This document shows positions 55,301-64,000 of a stretch of 64,000 nucleotides of DNA, piece after piece. The stretch is from Plecoglossus altivelis (taxonomy: Eukaryota; Chordata; Actinopteri; Osmeriformes; Plecoglossidae), in assembly GCA_036571765.1 (NCBI GenBank), contig BROE01000003.1:7044336-7108335 (forward strand), in the 5' to 3' direction. Within the stretch, counting starts at the first letter, position 1. Each line of letters begins with the position of its first letter. The notes below the pieces were generated by a model. The model saw only the letters and a list, made by a program, of their open reading frames with translations. It made no database searches and had not been told where the DNA came from. A program made the translations under genes and the position numbers.

Positions 55301-55827
55301 GTTACATTGCAATAGTGTATCCAACAAAATATTTAAGAATGTGTTTACATCTGGAACAATGCTCAATACCGTATATCAGCAGTTCTTAGTTGTTATCGTA
55401 AATAAAGTTAGCATAGGGTATCATGTGAAGTTTGAATTACCACAGTTATCAGTAAAATACTCCAAACAGTCCAAAAGTATTTAAACACTTACTTCAGGCA
55501 GACTTGGTCCAACAATGTGCTAACCAGATTTTGATGTTTGCTACAGATGTCATTCTGAATTGTGTTCTTCCTCCAGTCCTCAATGTTGCACATTTTGACC
55601 ATGCTGGAGTGCCAACACACAGCCAAATTGTGCAGCGAGTGCCCCAGCACAAAGTTGTCCCTCGTAATCTGGCACAGAGAGTGAAAGTGAAGCTGTGTCC
55701 ACAGGTGAGGATTCAGGAACACCTTTCGGAGCCAACGGCACACGAGGGATACATTCTTGCGGCTGTCCTAATCCAAGAAGGTGAAAAGGTAGAGTAGGCA
55801 TTCATGGTTAATCTGAATGAGATGCAT
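52383..55827 (-). CDS. fbxl22: F-box and leucine-rich repeat protein 22 (two exons, with in-frame stop)
   Basis: FBXL22 is the substrate-recognition subunit of an SCF ubiquitin ligase, known from vertebrate heart and skeletal muscle sarcomeres. Exon 1 is 55827-55493 and exon 2 is 52731-52383 on the minus strand; the donor is GTAAGT, the acceptor TTGTCCAG, and the codon AA|G joins them in phase, giving 227 residues. The F-box is near residues 1-45 (MHLIQINHECLLYLFTFLD, then DSRKNVSLVCRWL). The leucine-rich repeat part has LVSTLLDQVC and, after the junction, CPNLLSLTLSGCGHITDQDV, LENCVRVTDYVMQAV and VDFCRNVTQAGL. Codon 20 (55770-55768) is TAG where relatives have Lys (LDKDSRK), a one-base change from AAG. 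Everything else is in frame, so this is either a recent pseudogenisation, a variant or a sequencing error. Its intron contains a LINE. Confidence 0.9.
52732..53451. other. FBXL22 intron, part near exon 2
   Basis: No gene seen. A GTTCATAGTTCATAGTT run at 53004-53024 and a T run at 53440-53451 that forms the LINE tail are the only notable features. Confidence 0.5.
53440..55010 (-). mobile_element. L2-type LINE in the FBXL22 intron, internally deleted
   Basis: The minus-strand frame 55001-54027 holds the end of the endonuclease (YRQFIKCPTREQNTLDH, VPRAALALSDHAMIHLIPTY) and the endonuclease-RT linker (WTSEAVEELRACLDITDWD, VIYNNDKPWFTPKLRQLRQQ). The RT is nearly all missing; SELNPVLTDIFNTLE is a remnant of its start. 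The C-terminal end (PSGRRLRSIRTRTSRHKNSF) follows at 53898-53713, then a 3' UTR ending ACAATGGCAATAAACGG...TTCTGA and an A tail (T run at 53440-53451). It resembles the LINE at 16.2-24.8 kb in style, though not in every detail. Same strand as FBXL22. Confidence 0.85.
55011..55492. other. FBXL22 intron, part near exon 1
   Basis: No gene or repeat recognised. Confidence 0.5.
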
Positions 55828-57120
55828 GCCGAGCAGAGGGAGTGAAAGAGGCCTCCTCCCACAAAGGACAGTGAACTAGCCTGCTGAGACAGCAACAATG
55901 AGAAAGCAGAATGCATTGTGTGATACATGATGCCTCCCTAAAAGCAGTCTAGATTCCTTGCACATATAAGGCCATAGAAGGAAGGTTATTTTTGAAAGAT
56001 TACTGCCAGCACTGTCTAATGTGTGAGCCACACACTCTCCATATGTCCCCACTCCAACAGGAGGTTCCTTGCTGGACTAGGACAGATGTTTACACTGCTG
56101 TGCCCCCAATTCTTAAACACAGTAACATATGGACCTAACAGTCATATGTGTAACACATGAAATGTTTTTTTAACATTTTAAAATAGGAGTTTTTAAAATC
56201 ACATATTTAAATTTATCCAGCTCTTATTCAACATATACGGAAACATACCCTATAGAGGGACACAAAGGACGCGTATAGCGTAGGACACTTGGTGTCCATT
56301 TCACCACAATCTAAAAATTATATCTAAAGGTTTTTTTCTCTTCCCTTCATAATGCTGAATACTCCAATACATTTAAATAAAAAGCTTTTATGAAGTATCA
56401 CTACAGGAAATGAAATCACAGACTGTACGTTGTGACTCACTGTGAGTCTTAACAAGTTATATGATTGAACGCAACAAAACATGGCAACGTGAGATTATCA
56501 GCAGTTGTGACACAAACTACCTAAAATAAAGAGCAGAGAGAAGCATGCCTACAGACAGCAACTTGTCAATGGACAAGGAGGAGACAGGAGGAGAGTTTGT
56601 TACTGCCCAAGTGGGGAAGAAAACATTGTCAAATGTCAAAGAATATCACTGGAGGCCAGCGGAGCTGTTAGGTAATTCTAAATAAGAAGAATACAGAGTC
56701 GTTGAAGCTAAGGAAGTTTTAATACTTCAGGGAGACATGCGGAGACAAGTCTGATTTTGGTTGTACAAAGTTGTCTGGAGTTTTTGTCTCCAACTCAATC
56801 CTTTACACTGTCATTAACACAAACAATTTCATAATAGTCATTGGTTCATTTTAAAACAGAGAGTTCTCAAATCTTGTTCTGTGATTTCCTTAGTTGTTTC
56901 CTTAGTCCAGATACAGTAATTTGACCTAACACTAGCTGTCCCCTCCACAGTCCATTAGAGTGATGAGGACTCTTAGCTCCACAGGGGTCATCTACTCCTC
57001 CTGACCAGGTGTCCCTTTCATGAGGGGTCTTATACGTGGTCCATAAGATAAGGAACTCCTACAACTGACAGACCCCCAACTGATAAAATCACTCAGAGTC
57101 AGAAAGCTTACCGCTTCCTC
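55828..57120. other. FBXL22 5' flank, no gene seen
   Basis: This should hold the FBXL22 promoter and 5' UTR. No clear TATA box or CpG island is seen. 56690-57110 has an LTR-like composition but no defined ends. Confidence 0.4.
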
Positions 57121-57127
57121 ATAGAAG

Positions 57128-57172
57128 TAAGCCTAACCCTGAGCCTAATGTGTTAGCTCAGGGTTAGGCTTA
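57128..57172. repeat. 16-bp inverted repeat
   Basis: TAAGCCTAACCCTGAG (57128-57143) is the exact reverse complement of 57157-57172, with a 13-base loop. A third GGCTCAGGGTT follows at 57179. Confidence 0.85.
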
Positions 57173-57174
57173 CT

Positions 57175-57491
57175 GCATGGCTCAGGGTTGTAAAACAGGG
57201 GGAGGTGTTGCACCCACTTCTCCCACACTTTTCTGATGGCAGCTAGCTTGTCTCTCTGCTGTCGAGCTGGTCTGTCATCTCGGTTATCAGAGTGGATAAT
57301 CCTGGAAATTCTAATCCCTTCATCTTCTTTACTATCAGTCTGTCAGAAATGTGATCCTCACATTTTGAAAAATCTTCCTTTGACATTTTATCAAAAGCTT
57401 CTCTCTCTCTTCTAAAATCAACTTCGTTGTCCTCTGGGCAGAGAATTGTTTGGCCATCTTGATCAGTTGTGATAAGGAACCACAGTGACAA
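57175..57491 (-). pseudogene. Unrecognised open frame with a probable frameshift
   Basis: The minus frame 57491-57243 (82 codons) has regular, protein-like composition: ILCPEDNEVDFRREREAFDK, MSKEDFSKCEDHISDRLIVK, then STLITEMTDQLDSRE. Directly after it, in another phase, DKLAAIRKVWEKWVQHLPLF continues in the same style and ends near 57180. I do not recognise the family. Likely a decayed mobile-element or duplicated gene exon. Confidence 0.35.
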
Positions 57492-57499
57492 AGCTATAT

Positions 57500-58055
57500 T
57501 TATACTGCTGTCCCCAATTTGCAGCTGGGATAAAGTATAAATGAATGAAAATTGGGTTCCGCAAAACAGAGGCGAAAGCAGACAGGTGTTTGTGCTTGCA
57601 ATTTGTTAACAATGTTGCAACCTTGTCCGGGAACGACAGGGGCAGAAACACAAAATTCACATACACACATACCAACAGAAGACCCAGACAGGAGGACAGA
57701 ATGTGTGTGTCAGAGTATGAGTTATGGAAACCAATCTGAAGCAGTGAAGGATATGCACTTTCCACACTCTAATTAGGCCTGGGTCCAATAGACCTGAACA
57801 TTCGTATGTAATATAAATAAGAAGGGGGGGGGGGTTGTTACAGTCTGTGCAGCTGAAAGCCAGGGAGTCTCACTTTGAAAAGATAATCAATCATATAAAA
57901 TGAAAACGAGTCACAGACCTGAACACCTTGCACAATCTCAGAGTTCAATCTCAGAATAAATGGTCGTGATTGGTAAAGTAAACCTGTAAATAAATAAATA
58001 AATAAAGAGACAACATCAACATATATGCTGAGATCTTGATAGCACTAGCTGATTA
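57500..58055. other. Intergenic, no gene seen
   Basis: Contains a G run of 12 at 57823-57834 and a TAAA repeat at 57987-58003. Short frames on both strands at 57545-57776 overlap each other and lack family signal. Confidence 0.5.
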
Positions 58056-58370
58056 ATTCTCAAGTATGGCCAGCTGTCTGGTCATGTTGACGGGTTTAAC
58101 TATGAGTCTATCAAAGGTAATGGCAGCAAAGCTCCCCTTTTCTCTGGCCTGTTTCATCACTGGAAGCAGTTCAGCTCTCTTCCTCCATATTGTTTTAGAG
58201 TGATCTTCATTGACTCAGATAACAGCGTTCTTAAAACAGGTTTGGCCTTTGCAAGAAAAAGTTGTTCATCTTTATACCATAGACATGTATATAAATAACG
58301 TATCTTGATTTTCCATGATTTTGTTTCAGATAGGATTTCAGATTTCAGTTTCAATATCATTTCCATTAAT
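58056..58370 (-). pseudogene. Possible L1 ORF1-like fragment
   Basis: A minus-strand phase reads EDHSKTIWRKRAELLPVMKQ, AREKGSF and, later, RLIVKP. This resembles the C-terminal part of L1-type ORF1 proteins (an Arg-rich helix before a short LIV-type strand). Stops interrupt the region upstream, and no ORF2 is near. Confidence 0.35.
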
Positions 58371-59213
58371 TTTGCGCTTGTTGTAAAAAATGCTCAATTT
58401 TTTTTCTGAGGTCTAACCAAGACTCAAAGGCATTTTTCTTGCGTCAAATCATCGATAATAACATTGTTTAGCCAAGTCTGATTATCTAAAAGGTAACTTT
58501 GGATGCAACGTCATTGATTTCACCGTTTTGTACACTGAGAAGACATGCTGTAGTTCAAATGAATCGTCTTCAATGAAGATTTAAAAGAGTAGTCTTGACC
58601 TCCTGGACTTCTTTCATATTACCCTCAATTCTAGTATTTTGAGACCAGGATCATCTTGGTAAATGACATGAGCTTTGATACTTGACACTCTAGCATGCCA
58701 AAATAAATAAAAGAGCTAAAATAAAATAAAAAATAAAACAGCTTTTGTTGCTCCAGCATGTCTCTTAAAACTTTCAAACTCCTAGAGACTAGAAACAAAC
58801 ACCTCATTCTGAGTTCAATTCTTGTTGTTACCTCATGACACGGTTTCCAGTGTTTATTTGTGATTGTATAATATCACAAAAAGGAGTCTTGGGCTTCATG
58901 CTTTTGTTTGTTTTTCTGAATTTAGTTGAGAGTCTTAACTAAATTTGACAAATTCAACTGCAGAGGTTGTCAATTTAAAAAAAAAGTAATTCCGTAATTA
59001 AACATAACCAAAAGTAGGTAAAACTATTGACATGTCAAGAGTTTTAAATCCTCCAGCAGCTTACAAGAAACCGTTGGGGGCTCAAATAGCAGAAAAAGCA
59101 AAGAGAAGTTCAAAATGTTTAATGTTTACAATAACTTAGGTTGGTAAGAAATATCTAACAGCATAAGGAACTGGTAAATTACAGGACTTAAATTACGGAC
59201 TACGATTATTATT
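58371..59213. other. Intergenic, no gene seen
   Basis: AT-rich sequence with an AAATAAAATAAAAAATAAAA run near 58715-58738. The left part may continue the decayed ORF1-like region. Confidence 0.45.
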
Positions 59214-59635
59214 AATGGGGTGCATAGTGGCGGTGCGGTTATAGCCCTTGCCTCCCAGGAAGGAGATCATGGGTTCGATTCTTGGGCCAAATGCAACATC
59301 ACATGATCTCTCTGGGTGGAGTCTGCATGTCCTCCCCATGTTACCATGGGTTCTCTCTGGGCACTCCGGCTTCCTCCCACCATCCAAAGACATGCATGTG
59401 ATAGGTTAATTGGTATATTGAGAAATTGCCCCTAGAGAGTGGATGTATAAGTGAATGGTTGTCTGTGTCTCTGTGTTAGCCCTGCGACTTGCTGGCCCCA
59501 GTCCAGGGTGTACCCTGCTTATGGCCTGAAAGCTACTGGGTTAGGCTCCAGTCACCCGTGACCCCTAAATGGGCACAAGCGGCACTGCAATCCCTCCCAG
59601 GGATTAGCAGTAGAAAATGGATGGATGGATTATTA
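59214..59635 (+). mobile_element. V-SINE-like element, copy 2
   Basis: Starts GGGGTGCATAGTGGCGGTGC, has a tRNA-like head with GGGTTCGATTC as B-box-like stretch, a V-SINE-like core (ACTCCGGCTTCCTCCCACC, AAAGACATGCATG) and a (GGAT)n end. The duplication ATTATTATTAAT flanks it (59203-59214 approximately and 59627-59640). Close to copy 1 at 9585-10008 (minus). Confidence 0.82.
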
Positions 59636-59640
59636 TTAAT

Positions 59641-61319
59641 TAGCCCTTTTGGACCATGTATTTAAACATAATTAGTTAACATTAACAAACATAACAGGAG
59701 GGTTGAGACTAAAAAAGACATTGGGTTTGTTGTACAGGACATCCCCTCACAGTGATACAGAGGACAGACTGCAAAAACATTTGCTCTTTACTACAGCCAT
59801 TCATAACTGCTGTCACACCTATAACTCACCCCTCTTTTTCTTGGGTTTGATGGATTCTTCCATCCCCGTGTTCAGAACTTGATGGACAGTATCTTTCTGC
59901 TACATAATTGCCACCCCAATCCCCCCCATGATTTTGTTTGCAAATGTCTTCATTATTTTCTCTTCTCTCTGTTACTTTCTCTTGATCTCTGGAAAGAACC
60001 ATGGCCTCTTCACATTCTGTCAGATGCAAAGAATATAATTGATTAACGGCTGAACATGACACATTGTGTGGAATATTGCTGACACATAAAATATGAAAAC
60101 CCCTTGCCTTTAGCCCAAGAGTTGAGAGATTGGGTTTGGGTTTTAGCTCCTTTAGTGCCTTATGGGTGTTGGGCTCATGCCTGGTAGCTTAAATTTTAAA
60201 CCTTATTTCTGGGATCTGTTCGTAAGTATTTTCCAAGAGGTAGCGACTTGGGATGGGTTCTGAGGGTACCTCAGCATTCATGCTCTCCTCTTCAGCTGAT
60301 ATCATGGGGTTACCCTCCGGTGAGACAGGCTGGCAACTTGGCCTCCCAGCCAAGTGGTACACTGAGACGGATAAGGAAACAGCCTAGCTCTTTGCCTTGT
60401 ATGGTCTCCTCAGCATCCCTGGAAATGAATGTATAAGCATTCAAGCTTTATACAAAGCTAAACTTGGAAATAAGAAGTTCAACATGTCAAACTCACTAGC
60501 TCAGAAAAACACGCACATATTTTAAGAAATAGCAATAGTTTTTTAGTTTACCTTCAGAAAGGATAACTATTAACTATTGCTCTGTCCTCATTCCCTTCCT
60601 CCCTCCATTGGACAGCATAGACAATGTCGCCGTCAAAATATTTTTCTTGGTTCCATTAGAAATGTCATGGAATTTGAAAATGTCTGTGCTCCAGGAAAGG
60701 TTGTACCAGGACAAAGCCTGTAGAGTAAACCTTAATTGACTTGCCCCGTTGACTGTGAAGAGTCAAGCGTAAATGTTCTAGAGAGAAGTAAGGGCTGTGT
60801 GATTTGTGTGGTGACAGGTGGAGGCAGATTTCAGAAACACCTTCCAGAGACTCACAGCCGTACAAATAAAAGCATTACAGAATAAAAGCACTAAATAACA
60901 ACATTTTTCTATACAGGACTCACCACAGCGCAAAATCCTGGAAAATTGTGGCTAGAAAGGGAGTCAAGCAAGTGGGTGCAGTCACCTCTGCAGAACGGGG
61001 GACACTAATTACTCTTGCCAGTGCAATGAATGCCTTGGGGAATTCCATCCCAAAAATGTTCATATTCCCCCGGAATAAAATCCATCCATGTACATTTTAG
61101 ACATTTTACGACCGTCCCTGTACACTGAAACGGTTGTACCAGTGGAGAGACTGTATTAAAATCAACTTTGCAACCTGTACATATTTAATAAAACCACTTG
61201 AATATATTTTTTCAGCAGTTGAAAGATTGAAGTTTATAATATAACAATTTGGTTATTCCAGTAAAAAATTTTGATATATTGTTAAAATGAGCAAAACGTG
61301 TTACAACTGTCCCTGGTGT
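59641..61319. other. Intergenic, no gene seen
   Basis: Short open frames at 60062-59826, 60248-60436 and 60865-60665 have no family resemblance. The first is rich in charged residues. No splice-supported exon is evident. Confidence 0.45.
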
Positions 61320-61870
61320 TGGAGTATGTGATTTTACTCCGTTACGTGTTCACGCATTGAGAGTGGTAAGATGGATCACCAGGATTCAGTATAGTTAAGT
61401 TCAATGAAGTTTATTCCCTAACAGTACAATTCTAATGCAGATATCTGGGTCGCTCCAAGGTTCCTAACAGCACACAACTACGTGCGTCTTATGCTTGGCA
61501 CAGCAAAGAACGACACCTTTCCTTGGGAGACCCACAGTAATATAGATAACATTATGAATTTAATTAGGACAGAGGCTCCTCCGCCTTCGGTGGTGTCCGC
61601 CCATGGTTCGAGGGCCGTCTTATCTCCTCATGTGGTAGAGAGGACCCTCTTTGTTGCCTCTTTCTCCCAGGTGTTGTTGTATCTGACTCTGCACACAAAG
61701 AAGACAGTGTTCCCTACTCCCCACATCCCAAGATAAGACAGTAGAATACATCCTACTGTCGACTATGTGTGGACTGTTGACTCCCTCTTGATTCCCACAG
61801 TGTGTTGCCTTTCTTACATGATAGAAAAGTACTGTCTGTCTGCCTTACAAATCTTATAGGTCAGTACCAG
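61320..61870 (-). repeat. Possible solo LTR
   Basis: On the minus strand an AATAAACTTCATT signal lies near 61413, after a GC-richer stretch (61565-61740). This is like U3-R-U5 organisation. No target duplication or coding sequence was found, so the call is weak. Confidence 0.25.
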
Positions 61871-61889
61871 CAAATCATTGTATCATTCA

Positions 61890-62005
61890 TTGTTAACATA
61901 AGTAAAATTATATGGGTTAGCATAAGTGAATCATTATATTCTTCATTAGTAAATCATATAGGTTAGCATAAGTGAATCATTATATCCTTCACTGGTCTCA
62001 AGAAC
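61890..62005. repeat. Short tandem repeat, ~50-60 bp units
   Basis: TATGGGTTAGCATAAGTGAA followed by TCATTATATTCTTCA recurs as TATAGGTTAGCATAAGTGAA and TCATTATATCCTTCA. About two units. Confidence 0.8.
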
Positions 62006-64000
62006 CCACAGTCGAAGAACTCCGCATTTTTCAGCAATAGCTTCATAGAAAATACTGTTTTAAATTCTACCATGAATGGAAAGTCTCAGCATTCCCTGTT
62101 CAGCTTGGAACACTGTGGTCACATTTTCAATATCCTTGAAACAATTAAAAAACACTTTTTTTGTTGTTATTTTCGTGAACGTAAACAGAGTAGCGTGCAG
62201 CGAACCTTCTGACTGAGAATTACGGTAATTCTATTTACGTTCCTGGGCCAGAACACCGTGATAAAGATACAGACCGGAGCAAGGACTCAAAAATATAAAT
62301 TGTTTTTTGATAAAAAATCAAGTTGGATGATTCTGTTGAACTTTTTGATTGTAATTGTTGTTGTTTTTAGCTCTGGTGACACATAATTTCAAACTTTTGG
62401 TTTGCCATAAAATCTTGAGTGAACCAAACTTAAAATCTTCTATTCAGTAATAACAACGATACGTTGAAGTTCTTGTAACTCAATATTTTATTTACAGCCG
62501 TTTATTTTCCCCTTTAATTTCACGGAACGTGATCCGGTTCAAACAGATCTAGAAAGACACGAACACGTTTGGCTGAGTGTTATAACAATGACAACAACAA
62601 CAAAATGTTGTCTCTCTAGCTTTATCTCTTTTGATGGTGATTATAACCATTACAACTCTGTTTTTGTTGAATGTGTACTTAGTGATGAATTAGGCAGCCT
62701 ACTTTTGTGTCAATTAGCTAGCCTACCCTTAGCTAGCCTAGCTTCTCAAATATAGCCAACAGACCAGCATGTTCAGTGAACACGACTGTAATTATATGAT
62801 TATATAGTACTTATTGTATGATTCCGATTTCTGCTGGTGAGCTATTTAATCCATTAGCAAGCAATGTTAGTACCGAAGTCAACTAATGAGCTTCATGATA
62901 TATTTGCCTTCATCAGGTAGTTTAAAGCACATTTGCAAGGCAGACCAGCGCATACTCTGAATGTACCGTAGAGGAAAAAGGGTGACATTTTTGCATTCAT
63001 TCTGTGGATGAGCTAGACGTGTAATAGTTTGCTGAAAGCCAGTGGCGTAGTTATTATTAATGTTGAGGAAAGGAAACACCAGTGGAGTACGGCGGCCTAA
63101 GTCAAAACTCGCATCGCTACGAGAGTCAACTAGTTATATTTAATCAGCTTTGCAACAAGAGTTTAGTTTGTCTAATAATAGATGCGTGGACCTTAACAGT
63201 TTGGTCTTAACAAGTGAGCAAACCTGAAAAGGGTACAGAGCAGAGTATACAACAGTTTTTTAAATAGTCCTTAAGGGCATTTTTGATTAGATGACTATTG
63301 TTGGAGGCGGCGCCTGGTTTAGACTTTCTGCTATCCTCATTAGAGCACAGGGAAGTCCTTCCCTCTTGGCTCACAGATCCTCTTTCCCCCAGGCGGGGTG
63401 AGTCTGTGTGGGTGTATGTTAAACCACGTGTGTGTGCTGTATTCTTTAAGGAATGCAAGGACACATGAACAGGGCTGGTACGGGGGTCTCATCGCATCCT
63501 GTCATCGGGGTCCTAACCGCCCTTCTTATCAGAGTGCAATGTGTTGTCAGGGCTGGCGCAGGGGCATTACTTTTCATGGCTGGGATATAATGATCTTTTT
63601 GCAACTAAGATTAATTGTGCCTTCTGCAAAGTGCTAGTAATCTTCTAGCCCTTGTTCTATGTATGTTCATTTGGGTCCTAGGCAAAGTGTTGAAGTTAAA
63701 CTTCATATGGTAAAAAATTTACATTTAGTAATGATGAGATGCATTCTATGTTTTATCAACTTAAACCAGCGTAAATATTGTGGGATAAAACATTATTTCT
63801 GGTATGATACATTTACTATTTTGTAGTATGTTTTTATATATTACATTTAGCTTTGCATTAACATATCTTTTATAATCAACTGTGTGTAAGAATGTGTGCA
63901 CCATAATAGAGCACAAAGTAGGAGTCAGGTGAGAAAGAGGCAAGGTCATGAGAATGTGTTTGTCATCAGTCCCATGTGAGATAGCAGGAGGAGGACAGGT
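62006..64000. other. Intergenic, no gene seen
   Basis: No recognisable gene or repeat. The short frames at 63207-63637 overlap on both strands and lack family features. Confidence 0.5.

Noticed and set aside
57545..57776. Overlapping short frames on both strands
   Set aside because: No family resemblance, no splice context, and composition follows local base bias.
61482..61736. 84-codon plus frame as a gene
   Set aside because: It lies in LTR-like non-coding sequence and shows no domain or splice support.

Overview
This window is vertebrate nuclear DNA, most probably from a ray-finned fish. Two host genes with vertebrate exon-intron structure and GT-AG splice sites are recognisable: USP3 (plus strand, C-terminal exons at 66-2782) and FBXL22 (minus strand, two exons at 52383-55827). 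In mammals these two genes are neighbours, so the pairing supports both calls. The repeats are typical of teleosts: a Tc1 transposon, L2/Maui-type and RTE-type LINEs, V-SINE-like elements, a hAT MITE, Gmr1-type LTR elements and endogenous retrovirus (ERV) fragments.

Layout. 1-3.1 kb: the end of USP3, with a defective Tc1 element just after its stop codon (3079-4457). 4.5-6.8 kb: no gene seen. 6.8-16.2 kb: a mosaic in which two similar ~1.1 kb blocks of tandem tRNA-like repeats (6.9-8.0 and 14.2-15.3 kb) flank minus-strand retroviral gag/integrase fragments, themselves interrupted by a V-SINE and an RTE LINE. 16.2-24.8 kb: an L2-type LINE inserted in a reverse-oriented tRNA-like repeat and itself interrupted by an LTR retrotransposon (17151-22269) with nearly identical LTRs. 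This element has the order gag-protease-integrase-RT-RNase H, the Gmr1 order rather than the usual Ty3/gypsy order. 25.3-28.2 kb: rearranged ERV pieces, including env on minus abutting gag on plus. 28.4-33.7 kb: a tandem satellite of about 324 bp built from two related halves. 33.7-35.1 kb: a second RTE LINE copy. 35.2-44.6 kb: more ERV on the minus strand (gag, RT/RNase H, env, integrase), with two tRNA-Tyr-type primer binding sites, a MITE, minisatellites and another tRNA-like block. 44.7-46.3 kb: an old satellite related to the first but inverted. 46.4-49.3 kb: a second, badly decayed element, again with integrase before RT. 49.3-52.4 kb: old repeats only. 52.4-55.8 kb: FBXL22, with an L2-type LINE in its intron. 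55.9-64 kb: no confident gene; a V-SINE, a possible LTR and small repeats.

Only USP3 looks intact as a host gene in this window, and its N-terminal part, including the catalytic cysteine, lies to the left. FBXL22 is well conserved over both exons but carries an in-frame TAG at codon 20. The mobile elements are all broken in at least one place. All calls come from reading the sequence and translations; no database search was made, and family names for repeats are from recognition.
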